Source: Ctenosaura bakeri (taxonomy: Eukaryota > Chordata > Lepidosauria > Squamata > Iguanidae). From it: 64,000 nucleotides of DNA. Below the pieces are notes generated by a model. The model was not told where the DNA came from, made no database searches, and saw nothing but the letters and a program-made list of their open reading frames with translations. This document shows positions 46,339 through 58,630 of this stretch, in pieces; position 1 is the first letter of the stretch; every line of letters starts with the position of its first letter. Location: contig CAOLHI010000153.1 of assembly GCA_948474755.1 (NCBI GenBank), positions 1-64,000 of the forward strand, written 5' to 3'. The translations under genes were made by a program, and so were the position numbers.

Positions 46339-47620
46339 CATAAGTATCTTTCTAGCAGCTACTTCAAGAGAATAGTTATTGCTGCTCTGATCCAATTCAG
46401 CTTCACCCACAGCATGTTATCACTTTTGTTTCTAAAAGCATTAGGAGTCTTATCACGGTTCTCCTGTGCCATGTGGAGGGCTTCCATGTTGTGGAGGAGG
46501 TGAATCCGCTCCAGGCTTTACATAGCTTTGAAGGAGCTGTCCCAGGTTCTGAAGCTAGGTTTCAGCACTTTGGATAGCTCTCTTAAAGCCCAGGTTAAAA
46601 CCTGGAATGGATTCCCTGCTCCAGTGACACAGGAGTCACCAGCTGCCACTCAGTTGAGCCACAGATCAGATATTACTGTGCTTGTTTTCAAGCACTTATA
46701 TAGAGCCATGAAGGAACTCAGGTTTTTAATGTGTCTTGGTTTTAAAACAGCAGCTACAAGGTGCAAGTACACACACACAGCCTTCTTGTATGAACTGGAA
46801 TCCTGATCTTTCTTGGATTCCTCATGTCTGCAAGTGCTAAAGGAGAAAAACATATTAAATGCGTCCAAGGATTTAACAGGCAGACTTTCCACTCTTCAGC
46901 CGGGAGAAAAAATGCAGGTTCTTGTTGCAGCCCACTTTGCCTAAATTTCAGTGAAGAAAACAGGAAGAGTAGAAAAAGATAAGAATACCGAAGAGGAAAG
47001 TGACAAATGAGAGAGGAGGAGAGACAAAGGACAACAGCATTTCATCTGCTTGGCATTTGCATATCCGATTTGGCTGTTTTCCCTCAGACCCAGCATAATC
47101 ACAAAAAAAATTGGTTACTCATACTTATTAAAAGTTAATATTTAACCATATATGGTGAGCAAAAGCCAGAGTTTCCGGATACTGTGACTGGAACGGTGCC
47201 TGCATGCAAATACCATGTGAGGAAAAGAATTTGGCAGGGGGAGATACCTAGAACAGCAGCAGAATTCCCACACAGGGAGAGAAGTGGGAGACAGGCTTGA
47301 CTGCAGACGTTAATAGCGGCCTGGGGGACACCAGGACACAAGAAATTGCTGCAATTTTCGACCAGGGCACAGAGAGATAGCAGTCTTCTGGACACAGCCA
47401 GGATTCAGAAAACAAAGGCTGAATGCAGGGGCTTTAACTGCCCCTATACACCTGGAACATCTGCTGGCCCTTATTAAATTGCTGCCCCAGTTTTGACTTT
47501 TGAAGATATGCTATCTATCCGTGTTTTTTTTTTTTGTTAGTGTGACCTGACAGAATGGTCCTTCTTCAGAATTCAGCTCCCTCTCCAAACTCTAGCAGTT
47601 CAAGTTGAGAATTTATTTAT

Positions 47621-47772
47621 ATAAGACCAGGGTTCAATTCCTCGCTCGGCCATGGAAACCCACTGGGTATCCTTGGGTGTGTCACACGCTCTCAGCCCTG
47701 GAAGACCCCCTGAGAGGGTCACCTTAGGGTTGCCACAAGGCACAATGGGCTTAAAGGCACACAACACAACAC
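47621..47772 (+). mobile_element. 5'-truncated Sauria-type SINE
   Basis: It begins at the B box (ACCAGGGTTCAATTCCTC) without the A-box half. It continues through GGCCATGGAAACCCACTGGG to an eroded BovB-like tail ending CACACAACACAACACC. Confidence 0.75.
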
Positions 47773-49672
47773 CAATCTCCTTTGCAGAAGTGGGCAGACT
47801 TCAGGCTTGCAAAATCTACTTTTTTAAATTAGAACCATAGAGCTGTAAAGTCCTCATTCCTCATACCTGTAACCCAACTCAGATTGGACTCAAGCAGGGG
47901 GTGAGGGCAGGTAAAGAAGCAGGATTCACAGCACTGGTGTACTGATGCTGAATTGGCACTAACCCCAAAGAAATAGCAAAGAAGAACTGGAAGAGGAATA
48001 GGAACTGAACTAAAGCAGCCATTTGGAGAAGTAGGGAGGTCCAAAGAAGACCTACAGTGATCTGACTCAAACGTCTATACCTCTGTGCAGCCAAGTGAGC
48101 CATCTCCTTCTGACTTACCTTTTTGGGCTACCTGAAAGAAGGGATACCTCATTTCTTTTGAGCTTCCTCCTCCTCTGGAGTAGATCTATGACCAAGAAGC
48201 CTCCAGATGACTAGAAAGGCACTGGCTCAGCCTCTGGGCCTTGTGGGGTTGGGGGGCTGTGAAGAGTCAGGGATTGCAGCATTAGGGGCTGGCAAGATAT
48301 CCTCTAGGTACCTCAGAAGACTCTTCAGAATTCCCCACTGCATGGAAGTTCTCAGTAAGGCCCCATGCCACCTCCCCAAACGAGGTCTCCTTGGTTTGGA
48401 GAGGGCTCCATCAAGAGGAACCTGGTGTTAAGTAGTTGCTTTGGGGGCAGGGGAGACCATGCTTAAAATTACGGAAGAAGACTCTTCTGGGCATATTCCA
48501 CAGCCATGTATTTTTTTTAGTGTGGGAACTGAGCTCACACTCTTTTCACACCTAAATCCAGCTGTGGTTTCCTCTAGAGGTTTTTTTCCCCCTTCTTTCA
48601 TCAGCCTCATTTAGGAAGAAAAAAAATGTTGTTATTCATCTTGCCAACGCTTGCACCCAGAGATCTACAAGGAGATCTCAGTCTGGTTTTTGCCCATCAG
48701 TCCTCTAGAGAATGCAGGTAAATAATGATGAAGGCACATGCAGCAACTAATGAATATGCCAACAACCTGTTATTTCACTTGTTGCCGTTGCTGAGGGAGG
48801 GTCTGAACTGTTGATCCCCAGAGCTGTTGTTTGTCTTCTCCTACCACATCTCTCAACCTAAAGAACAAACACATGTCTGGCTTTTAAATCAGGGGACAGA
48901 TTATTGCTGACTAAATGAACCCAGCGACAGTCAGGCAAATAAACCCCGCGGCAACATATAATGGATGCAATCAGAAGCCTTGTGAAAGGAGAACAGGGCT
49001 TGTTAAAAGCATGTCCCTATGTTCACCCACAATATGTTGCCACAGGGTATTCATGGTAGACTTCCTGCTGTCCAAAAGAAGAGGACTCTCTCACGAGTTA
49101 ATGAAGGTTTATCTGATCTGTAATGAGGTCGGCGCCTGAGCCAAAGCAAAACCTTGGCTGCAGTGTCATCTTAGAGCCCCATTGTTGTTTCCACAGAGGA
49201 TTAAATAGCACTGCAGCTTCTCAGAGGCAACAACACACACACACATGGATTTCCTTCCTTCCATCATCAGCAGCTCCACGTCACCATAGCCATAGCAACC
49301 CCTTTTGTCTTAAAGGGACAAGAATGCGCAGGGGCTCCAGTTGCCAGAGCCCAAGGCAGCTGCTTTGTACGCTTTTCTCCGCAGGACAATGAAGGGTGGA
49401 TTATGTGCCCCGTCTGCGAAGGGAGAGAGCACTCAGCTCAGATGGAAGTACTGCTGACTCAAGAGTCATTCCCCTTTGACGAGGAAGGAGAGAATGAATC
49501 TCCCCCGTAGGAAGTAAGCAAGAGGAGCTGCAAATGTGTCACCGTCTCGTATGTGTTTCTTGCCAGTGGCAACAAGAAACAACTGTTCAGAATTGTGCTG
49601 CCGTCACTGAGACAGAAATAGCCAGTTTTAGTGAGAGGTTATTTAAATTAATGCCCCTGCAATGACAATGGA

Positions 49673-50074
49673 AGACAGCCAGCAGAGGCCATTTCCACAC
49701 TACGCTGTTATAGAGCGATTATTGCACTTTCAACATCCTATGGAATCCTGGGGTTTGCAGTTCCTCCCGAAACTGCAAACCCCAGGATTCCATAGGATGT
49801 TGAAAGTGCAATACTCGCGCTATAAGAGCGTAGTGTGGAAATGGCCATAGTGTAGTGGTTTGAGCATTGGATTACAACTCTGGAGACCAGGGTTCGAATC
49901 CCCACTTGGCCATGGAAACCCACTGGACGATGTTGGCAAGTCACACTCTCTCAGCCTCAGAAGAAGGCAGAGGCAAACCCCCTCTGAAGAATTCTAGCCA
50001 AGGAAACCCCATGACAGTTTCGCCTTAGGGTCACCATAAGCCGGAAACAACTTGAAGGCACACAGGAACACCAA
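49673..50074 (+). mobile_element. Sauria-type SINE split near its 5' end by a Harbinger-like MITE
   Basis: The first SINE bases (GACAGCCAGCAG) precede the MITE at 49687-49846. The rest follows: GTGTAGTGGTTTGAGCATTG, an intact B box GGGTTCGAATCCCC, and tail GGGTCACCATAAGCCGGAAA to 50074. Confidence 0.8.
49687..49846. mobile_element. Harbinger-like MITE, copy 19, inside a tRNA SINE
   Basis: The arms share private changes: CCACACTACGCTGTTATA against TATAAGAGCGTAGTGTGG, and GCACTTTCAAC against GTTGAAAGTGC where most copies have CCACTTTC. Short core. Confidence 0.9.
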
Positions 50075-50297
50075 AATGAAATGACATGAATCTCGTGCCT
50101 TTCAGTCTGGCAGGAACAGTCTTCCTTAATCCTTTAACACGTCTCTTTTTCAGCTGCTTTTAAAATGTCCTGGTTTCTTCTTTCTCCTCCTTTCCAAAAC
50201 TCACTACTAGTTGTTTTTTTTTTTTTTTTAAGGATTCTCTGGGGCCTAAAATGGCAGGAAAAGCAGCAAAAAGGTGGAAAAATGCACCCACCAAGGG

Positions 50298-50491
50298 GGA
50301 GCCAGCCTGGTGTAGTGGCTTGAGCATCAGTACAGGCCCGGAGAGCAAAGTTCAACTCCCGACTCAGCCATGGAAACCCACTGGGGGACCTTGGGCACAT
50401 CACACACTCTCAACCCCAGAAAACCTTGTAATAGTTTTGTCTTAGGGTCACCATAAGTCAAAAATGACTTGAAGACATACAACAGCACAAC
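50298..50491 (+). mobile_element. Sauria-type tRNA SINE, plus
   Basis: Head GAGCCAGCCTGGTGTAGTGG, B box AAAGTTCAACTCCC, body GGCCATGGAAACCCACTG (GG frame variants), tail GGGTCACCATAAGTCAAAAA. It lacks the AAGGCAAAGGCAAACC body segment. Confidence 0.85.
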
Positions 50492-51361
50492 CCCAGAGGA
50501 CATTTGGAAGCATTTTGTGGCAAAACCATTTATTGATTCTTGGGGGAGCCACAAAACTAGCCCCACAGGCCACATTTTCCCCACCCCTGCTTCAGCTGTT
50601 ATGATGGACGTGCACATGTGTAACTTTAATATGAGTCATTTCTTGCAAATCCTCCAACGACTAATGTCCCACATTTCTTTTACTAGAAAACACATGTACA
50701 CTTATCCTTTCGACATTTTATTAATACACAACTACCAGGCTGTGTAGGTAAATATGCCATAAAGTGAAATACCATGAACACTCCAGCAATCATCGTCTTT
50801 GACAAGCGAATGGATGTCCGAGATCAAAGTATGGACTGAATCTTTAAACACCAGAGGTATATCCATGTCCAGACTTGCCAGCTGTGTTCTCATTGTTTTA
50901 GGAACATAAATAGAAATACCAGAAAACTAGGTAAAAAGCAAAGAAATCATTGTAGGATCTGGCAAACGAACAAACATGGGCATGTTGTAGCAGCATCTTC
51001 CTGAGCTGACTTTTGCAGAGAATTTCAAAGCCAATTCTGGGGAAATGGAGACAAAAGGCTTGCCAAAAATTCCAAGGCGGTGGAGTTAGTATGCTAAACT
51101 TTTGACTTTCAGCTTCAGTTCCTCTGATTCATAACTGGCTGATTCCAACTCTGATGCCTTCCTAAATGGCAAATGTATATTCGTTTCTAATAACAAATTT
51201 ACTGTAGCCCAAGGCATTTCACCACCACCAGGTGAATCATCAGGATCCTTAAATTGATAGGACACAAAATGGATTTATTTAAAATTTCTTACAGAGAAAA
51301 CCTTCCTAAATATGAAAGGAAATACAAAACAAACTAGGCATTTAATGTTATAACTGTTATG

Positions 51362-51595
51362 AAGAATAAATCTATCCAGAACTTTGAGAAAGAATGGAAA
51401 AGAGTATTGGATTGGGTAAGGATATAAATCTATAAGAAATCAAAGAAGAAATAATATAACTGTTCTTCTCTCTGTAAAATGGAAATTATGTTTGTAATGG
51501 AATGGAAATAAGCAATTTCAACTGGAAGATTTAAGCTGGGAAGTGGGGGGGTATTTTTGAGATAAGCTTTCAATAAAATTTATACAAAAAACATA
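51362..51595 (+). mobile_element. L1-type LINE 3' end, plus
   Basis: It encodes QNFEKEWKRVLDWVRI followed by a stop, aligning with QNFEREWRDVLDWIKI of the minus-strand L1 near 28.2 kb. The 3'-UTR shares CAACTGGAAGATTTAAGCTGG-like sequence and ends with CAATAAAATTTATAC and an A-rich end. Coding sequence upstream is frameshifted. Confidence 0.7.
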
Positions 51596-51721
51596 ATATT
51601 ATAACTTTTATATTTTGAAGCTGGAGTCGGTGCCAGTACATTTTTACTATTTCCATTCCAAAGGGCTTCCAAATCCACAGCCGTGAAAAATTCAGTGCTG
51701 TATAACAAGCACCAGCATTTT

Positions 51722-51853
51722 GGCCATTTCCGCACTACACTGTTATAGTGCTATCATCCCACTTCCAACATCCTGTGGAATTCTGGGGTTTGTAGTTTAC
51801 TGAGGCCCAAGAGCTCTCTGGCTGAGAATTCCAAAGGCCACTCCTTAAACTAT
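51722..51853. mobile_element. Harbinger-like MITE, left arm and core only
   Basis: GGCCATTTCCGCACTACACT through the long core (GGCCCAAGAGCTCTCTGGCT) to CTCCTTAAACTATG, where the right arm is lost. Confidence 0.75.
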
Positions 51854-53547
51854 GATCAAAGTGGTCTTGATTAGCATGAGACCTAGTCTATAGTGAGAAA
51901 AATCATATAAATGTTCCCTATGGGAACCCTCTTTTTGCATGTGCTTATTATCACTTCCATTTATTTATTTTATACCCTGCTTTTCTCCCAAATGGGACTC
52001 AAAATGGCTAAAAATTTCCTATAGTTTAACTACAGTGACAATGTTTATCCATGCTAGCTTCTTGGACTTCTTCCTTTTCCCCCTTCTTGCATTAAGCCTT
52101 AAAGGGTAGACAACTTCCACGGGGTTCGGGAACCAGTTTTCAGGTTGGGCAACTGCTCAAGGGCCATACATTTAGGGCACGTGTGCTAAGAAAAAAAATA
52201 TTATTATTATTTCTTCTTCCTTTTCTTCTTAATAACAACAACAATACAAGGAAGTCTTGGAGCTTAGTCAATGTTTTAAAATAGAAACAAAACAGATAAA
52301 ATAGGGTACATTTCCATCTATATTATAGTTCTATATGTAAATAGCCTTACCAACACAAAAAAAATTACTCCTGCTCACTGTTCACAAATAAAATCTCCAT
52401 GCCCCATCCCAAGTCATACCCAATTAACTGGTAATCAAAAAGGTTTATGTCCAAATAAAATCCTCCTCGCTCGTACTTGATTCACAATATATGAATTTAT
52501 ACTTACACATAACTGAACCTCAGATGTACTTATATAGATTTAAATATGCCATGGTATTGATTGTGGAACATGATGTTGGCTGTTCCACTGACTGTAGTGC
52601 ATTTAGTTTCTTTTTCAAGAGACTTCAGTGCCTATAGCTGTTTTGCCATTGAATCTCAGTGGCAAACTGCAATGTTAGGAGCAGCCATCTACCCTCTTTT
52701 TTAAAATTAGAAAGAGGTTGGTCTAAGGATTTGCTTTAAAAGATGTGCTTCAGATGGCGTGAAAGAAATGTGTAAGAAACAGGCAAGGAATGGGTCTCCA
52801 GCAGGCTGGATGCGACTCAAAATGTGTGGACCTGCCTGTGAGCTTTTCAGCCTTTGTTCCTTTGATGACTCAGTTATCATTGTGGAGATTGCCTGGAGTA
52901 CCTTGAAATCAAGGCCAGCCTGTGAGATCACCAGGCTTTTAATGCCTGCAAGATATAAAGGGAAACTGAGATGGGGAGGCAGGTCACATAACCATCTGGA
53001 TGTCCTTCAGACCTGGCTAATACTGGCCAAATTCAGCTTTGAAATTCAGCTTCAGCAAAGGCAGAGCTGAGCTCCTCAAAACAAGAAGGCAGCTAAGCAC
53101 ACGTAAATTCCCTTCACTGAAAATCTCTTACCATTCATCACAATTTCTTCTGCTTCCTCCACCATCCTGCCCTCTTGCATTTAAGTTATAAAACAGCCTA
53201 AACTGGTTTCAGTAGAAAATTTGCAATTGGGGTGAGGAATTCAGAGATAGAGAGAATGAGCTCCTCTCTCTCTGGTGCTGCCAACCCACCAGGTATAGGA
53301 GGGTGAAGTAGGCCTGAAGAAGTCTTCTCCACCCTGGTGGCCTCCATATATGTTAGACTATAATCTCCATAAGGCTTCCATAGCTCAACACATCCAGAGG
53401 GCACCAGGTAGGAGAGGCCTGGCTGAAGTGTCAGAACCTAGTGCCTTTGTTACAGGTCAGCATCATCATATAGACAGTCACCACCAAAAGATGGTTCTCA
53501 CCCATCTGTTATAGCCTAGAGTCCACTTGCTGTAGCCCAGAAACACG
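51854..53547. other. Intergenic, old retroelement tail, otherwise unique
   Basis: ATACCCTGCTTTTCTCCCAA and GGGACTCAAAATGGCT (51972-52007) form a SINE/LINE tail. A 103-codon plus frame at 52759-53070 is not recognisable. Confidence 0.4.
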
Positions 53548-53712
53548 GGCCATTTCCACACGAGCCTGTTATAGCGCGATGATCCCACTTTCAACCTCCT
53601 ATGGAATCCTGGGGTTTGCAGTTTCAGCCCCTCCCGGAACTGCAAACCCCAGGATTCCAGAGGAGGTTGAAAGTGGGATCATTGTGCTATAACAGGCTCG
53701 TGCAAAATGGCC
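53548..53712. mobile_element. Harbinger-like MITE, copy 21, near-perfect palindrome
   Basis: Shared arm variants: CACGAGCCTGTTATAGC against GCTATAACAGGCTCGTG, and GATGATCCCACTTTC against GAAAGTGGGATCATT. Short core. Confidence 0.9.
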
Positions 53713-55069
53713 TTGATCATGAAAATTACTTTTGGAGAACTGTCCTGACTTTGCTTCATGCTCACCCCTTCCTAGTTACACAAAGTACATTCTTACCAGT
53801 ACTGGGAGACCAAACCAAGTACTGGATTCCTGTAATTAAGATCAAAAGATAAATGAATGCCTTTGGAAGAGATCACCAGACAAGACTGAACATGGCTACA
53901 CATTATGGTTCAAAATCGTCTTGGTGTGCTACGCTAGCGGCTGCACTTTTTCTAGGGCTGAGTAGCAGTGGTTAGGGAAGGCAGACAATGCTTTTGATTC
54001 TGCGTCAAGCAGGCGGAGCAAAAGCAGCAGCTACTCCCAGCTCAGAGGGAAGAAGAAATGAGAATGCACTCACAAATGGAGTACATCCCCTCCTTTTTCT
54101 TTCCCCTCAGAGCTCAGACCAGTTGCATATTTATTATGTGGATTGTTTCTCTCCTCCTGCCCTCCTCACGAGTAAGCAGCAGTCTTGACAGCCTCTGGGG
54201 AGACATTTTGAGCACAGCACAAAGGACTAGAGAAGAGTTCAGCGCATGCCTTCCGAAGAGTGACATAAGCCAGAGGTGCCTGTGCGTGTCTTTCTAACTG
54301 GATGCCGCTCATAATCTGCTGGCTCTGAGCAGCTTCCTTCTCCAATGCCTCATGTTCTTTTCCAAAGCTGCTGCTTCTGTCACCACCGCCTGCACTACCA
54401 TAGTCACACTGGTATAGCATATCAACCGGATTCTGTCACCTCTCTGTTGGAGGAAGAGCTCTATGAAATGTTTGTCCCGTTCCAAAACAGCTAACGTAAT
54501 GGGCCATATCGAAAGCGTGTTGGATCCTCTTGGTTAAATTTGTGTTGAATGTTAGTTGCAAACATGTGGTTAAAGAAAACACCTAGAGTGGTATACTAAG
54601 CCATTAAACTCAACAGCATTGTTCTAAGAGGCAATTCTGTTGCACAATGAAACCGCATTGTTTTTTAAATAGCTAGAAACCTACATGGACATGAAAGATG
54701 AGAAGGTGCATTAAAAGAATTTACTGGCATGTTGTTGCTGCGTGCTCTCCAAGAGTGGGAAAAGTCCTTACCGCGTGCTTTGGCATCAACAGGCCTTTGC
54801 ATCACATCTAAGTTTTCACTCCCACTAGGCTGAAGGTTACTACTGGTCATCAGTATTTTACAGTTCAAGCTTGGCCAGTGCAGCAGCAATGTACAAAGCT
54901 AACCCTCCATTACGTGCATCCATTTGATATGTGCTTTATAAGGATTCTTGCAATCCTATAAGCACTCAGAGATGGTTCTCATTTTAAATAAGAAGGTGAA
55001 TATATTCACTAGACTACCCTTTCTCAACCTGCTGCCCTCCAGACATTTTGTCTCATCAATCGCCATCCT
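53713..55069. other. Intergenic, no recognised element
   Basis: Open frames are short and unlinked. CTTTCTCAACCTGCTGCCCT near 55019 is the end of a common squamate repeat into which MITE copy 22 appears inserted. Confidence 0.35.
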
Positions 55070-55251
55070 GGACTATTTCTGCACTAGACTGTTATAGCTC
55101 TTTGATTCCACATTCAACACCCTATGGAATCCTGGGGTTTGCAGTTCCTGGAGGGGCCAGCCGGTCCCCTCCTGGAACTGCAAACCCCAGGATTCCATAG
55201 GATGCTGAATGTGGAATCAAAGCGCTATAACAGTCCAGTGTGGAAGTGTCC
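55070..55251. mobile_element. Harbinger-like MITE, copy 22
   Basis: The arms share TTTGATTCCACATTCAACA against TGAATGTGGAATCAAAG, and CAGTTCCTGGAGGGG against CCCCTCCTGGAACTG. Both are private to this copy. Confidence 0.9.
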
Positions 55252-55898
55252 CTGGTTAGGACTTATGGGAAATTTAATCCAAAGCAATATGGCACATCAG
55301 GTTGGGGAAGTCAACATTATACGTCATAGGTCCATGACTGAAAAAATGCTATATGAAAACTGATTAGACTACTTTTGTCTCTAGGGCAGCTTCGCAGTGT
55401 CATAAAAGCTTAAATAATTGATAAAATGAACTGTGACAAATGAGCTTTTCTTTCCTTGTCTAAATAATTTAAACTATCATCATGTAGTCAGTATAGTATA
55501 TTAATGGGAAAAGACAGATTTCAAAAAGATAGCAATAATGGGAGAGACATAGAGAGGTCATGATTTGAACTCTGGGTTTCCGCTGGCCACATCCTAGTAC
55601 TTTTAAGACTTCACAGCAGCCCCTCTGACCCAAACCCACAAAAGCAGTGTAACACAGAAAGTCTTCATATAACCAAATTCCACAGGAAACACAGGCCCTG
55701 CCTTTCCTTCTCCCACCAAAGCCATTATGAGCTCTACAGTTCCCTCTTCTCTGGAGTTCTTGGCACCAGAATTATCTCATTATCTTCATCTGATAATATC
55801 ACCAACATAGCAACAGCACTGTGGTAGGAGTGGTAAAGAACACGTTCCGTCCTGTGGAATCCCAGGATTTGCAGTTTAAGAAAGGGTCAGAATTCTCA

Positions 55899-56079
55899 GG
55901 CTGTTTCCGCACTAGGCTGTTATAGCGCGATTATTCCACTTTCAACATCCTATGGAATCCTGGGGTTTGCCATTTAGGAAGGTGCCCTTGACACACTTTC
56001 CTAAACTGCAAACCCCAGGATTCCATACGATGTTGAAAGTGGAATAATCGCGCTATAACAGCCTCGTTCGGAAATGGCC
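55899..56079. mobile_element. Harbinger-like MITE, copy 23, TCA duplication, nested in an older relative
   Basis: Flanked by TCA (55896-55898, 56080-56082). Arms share AGGCTGTTATAGCGCGATTA against TAATCGCGCTATAACAGCCT. The flanking 55845-56180 sequence (TGTGGAATCCCAGGATTTGC ... AAAGTGGAATCACAGTGCTA) is an older palindrome of related type. Confidence 0.9.
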
Positions 56080-56621
56080 TCAGTCAAGGAGTTCTAGTGC
56101 CTCACCAAACTGCAAACTCCACAAAGGATCCAACCTATGGCAGTTAAAGTGGAATCACAGTGCTAATAATCGTACAGTGTGACAGGGCTCCCATACAGAC
56201 AGCAATCAAAAGTACTTCCATCAGAACTAACTCAGCTATCATTGATTTCAATATGAGTCAACTCTACTTTCAGACGGAATCCATTTTAAACATCTGGAAA
56301 GTACACAGCATACTGTTCCACAAAAAGGAATCCCACAATTAGTCATGCAATATTTATTAAGTCAGGGAGCACTCCAGCAGCCATGAGGATGCAATCCTTT
56401 GCAGCTTTGGTCAGATTTCATGGAAATCCATCAGAACAATAAAATTTTATAGGTTAAATCGTCCGTTTTATGGCTTGTTTAGTTGGTTTCCTTCATGGCC
56501 TAAGCAAATCTGATTAACAAGTAGCCATAACACTACAAAACGCTCCAGAAGCTAGTCAGAAAAATGAGGCGTTTGAAACTGCTTGCATCAGGTTTGTATT
56601 TTATTGTATTTAATAAACTTG

Positions 56622-56696
56622 GTATTGTTGTTGTGCACCTTCAAGTGGTTTTCGACTTACGGTGACCCTAAAGGCAAACTTCTTGCGTGGTTTTCT
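56622..56696 (-). mobile_element. Sauria-type SINE, tail fragment
   Basis: Only the BovB-like tail (GTTGTTGTGCACCTTCAAGT, TTCGACTTACGGTGACCCTA) is kept. Head and body are missing. Confidence 0.6.
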
Positions 56697-56761
56697 GCTG
56701 TATCTCAAAATACAGGGTCAGAGAAAAAGATGGAATCCTAAATAAAAGCCATCAGCATCTG

Positions 56762-56848
56762 GCTCCTCCCTAAACTGCAAACCCTAGGATTCCATAGGAT
56801 GTTGAAAGTGGAATAATAGCACTATAACTGTCTAGTGCGGAAATGGCC
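56762..56848. mobile_element. Harbinger-like MITE, right arm only
   Basis: From CTCCTCCCTAAACTGCAAAC to TCTAGTGCGGAAATGGCC. The left arm is absent. Confidence 0.75.
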
Positions 56849-57109
56849 TCGTTTTTTTACTTTCAGTGTGCAGAGCTTAATTGGCTGTTGCACAACAGGT
56901 AAGTGCGTGAGGCCACAATTCTCACTGTGCATCATCAGCGTAACCACACTGATATATTTATGTTAACACTAAAATTGTACAGGATATTTGCCTAAGAATT
57001 ATCCCCTACTGGTTTTAATGGAACTTCTGCCTAACTCCAAATGAATCATTCAATTCCACTACAGACTCATGGAAGGCTTTCTGCCATGAAGGAACTGTGA
57101 CTAAATGCA

Positions 57110-57240
57110 GATATAGTCTCTCAAAGACTAAAGGGGAAATCAGATGAAGAGATTAAAAAAGAGTGGAAAATAATAACAGATTATTGTTGGGTACTAACAG
57201 ATGATAACGTTTAAAGAAAAATAAGCGAAGACTGTATATT
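57110..57240 (+). mobile_element. Possible older L1 ORF2 terminal fragment
   Basis: A short reading frame with EEIKKEWKIITDYCW then a stop resembles the end of some L1 ORF2 proteins. Only about 40 codons and no clear tail are visible, so the call is tentative. Confidence 0.3.
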
Positions 57241-57512
57241 AATATGATGTGATTGGATGTTGTCGTAGTATAAAGAACAATATTGATGAAGGAACTGTGA
57301 CTATTGTGATCTTTTTTGCATGGCATACTGTGATTTTTTTGGCTGGGGATGGGGAAGGCATCTCCCCTTTCAGCCTGGAGAAAAAACAAAGGTTTAGCTT
57401 ATCTGTTCTTGTTTTTATCACTATTATTTGATAGTATCTTGTGCTTGAAACCAGCTCTGTATCTTCTCATACCAAATACGGTTAAATCTTAAAAGGGGAA
57501 GGAGATAATATA

Positions 57513-57635
57513 TGTTGTTGGTGTGTGCCTTCATTTCTGGCTTTATGGCGATTCTAAGGCAAACCTATCATAGGGTTTTCTGGGGCTGAGAGTGTGTGAC
57601 TTCTCCAAGGTCTCTCCGTGGAAATCTCTGAAAAA
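57513..57635 (-). mobile_element. Sauria-type SINE, partial
   Basis: Tail (TTGTTGGTGTGTGCCTTCAT, GGCAAACCTATCATAGGGTT) and part of the body (GGGGCTGAGAGTGTGTGACT) in reverse orientation. The tRNA-like head is lost. Confidence 0.6.
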
Positions 57636-57999
57636 TTAATTGTTAACATCTTGGTTTAAAGGAGTCCAGTCTAGCAGCAGTTTCTTTTTCCTTGCTCCCA
57701 CATCTAACCCTTCCCAATTCCTCTATCTCGTGATTTCTTTCTGATTCTTAAACTAATGACAAATCAGTCAAGTGTGTATTAATTGTGTTGAGTTTTAAGC
57801 GGTGATTTTGGCTACGGAACTTTTAAGAATCGCATCACGAGACAGACCTGATTCACTGGAAAAGACAATAACGCTTGGTAAGTTGAAGGCAGTTGAAAAA
57901 GAGGAAGGCGACATTGCAGATGGCGAAACAGAGAGAGTCTAGGGTTGCCAAGTAAAATAAGGGACAGGGCTCCTGTACTGTTTAGTGGTGCACAACAAG

Positions 58000-58157
58000 G
58001 TTGACTCAGCCTTCCATCCTTTCGCAGGTCGGTAAAATGAGTACCCAGCTTGTTGGGGGCATGTATAGAAAAACGTTTCGAAATACATGCTAAGTTGTTC
58101 GCCGCCTCGATCCATATGGAGAGGTGGGATACAAATAAATAAATAAAATAAAATAAA
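58000..58157 (+). mobile_element. Second SINE family, 5'-truncated copy
   Basis: It matches the 3' two-thirds of the minus-strand SINE at 7803-8043 almost base for base (GAGTACCCAGCTTGTTGGGG; CCGCCTCGATCCATATGGAG), with a few indels and an expanded AAATAAAATAAA tail. The tRNA-like head is absent. Confidence 0.75.
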
Positions 58158-58319
58158 CAAGCAACACCAGCTAAAATTCTCTCTTCTCAACAAACATGAA
58201 AGGTAGAGAAGACTTGTCCTTTATTTTGCTTAGCAACCAGAAAACATAAAGCATTCTGTTGTTAATTGCCATCGACTACAACTTACGGTGTGTTCTACAG
58301 ATTGCCGGACTGCTAAAAA

Positions 58320-58630
58320 AAGACAGATAGGAGGGTCCCAGAGCAAATCAAGCCTGGACTCTCCCCGGAAGCCAAGATGACTAAACTGAGGCTGTCGTAC
58401 TTTGGCCGTATCGTGAGAAGACGTGGCTCCCTGCAAAAGATAACAATGCTTGGTAAGGTGGAAGGCAGTAGGAAAAGAGGAAGGCTGCATGACAGATGGA
58501 TAGACTCAATGAAGGAAGATACATCCCTGAATCTGCAAGACCTGAGCAGGGCGGTTGAGGATGGGGTGACTTGGACGTCTCCCATCCACAGGGTTGCCGT
58601 AAATTGAGATCGACTGGAGGGTGCTTAACA
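58320..58630 (+). mobile_element. BovB LINE 3' end, plus
   Basis: The frame LRLSYFGRIVRRRGSLQKIT, then MLGKVEGSRKRGRLHDRWID and an end near HRVAVN is typical of the BovB (RTE) ORF C-terminus. The 3' tail GATCGACTGGAGGGTGCTTA plus ACAACA is the same sequence borrowed by the local SINEs. The upstream polymerase is absent. Confidence 0.85.

Larger units (their letters stand above)
45594..49672. other. Intergenic, largely unique, one truncated SINE and a microsatellite
   Basis: No gene recognised. About 48880-49060 (AATCAGGGGACAGATTATTG; AAATGAACCCAGCGACAGTC) is repeat-free and may be conserved. Confidence 0.35.
55252..58319. other. Intergenic, A+T-rich, repeats as listed
   Basis: Between the listed MITEs and SINE fragments nothing coding is recognised. 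Confidence 0.35.

Noticed and set aside
49847..49915. Functional tRNA gene (intact-looking A and B boxes)
   Set aside because: It is the head of a SINE; no cloverleaf 3' half and the SINE body follows directly.
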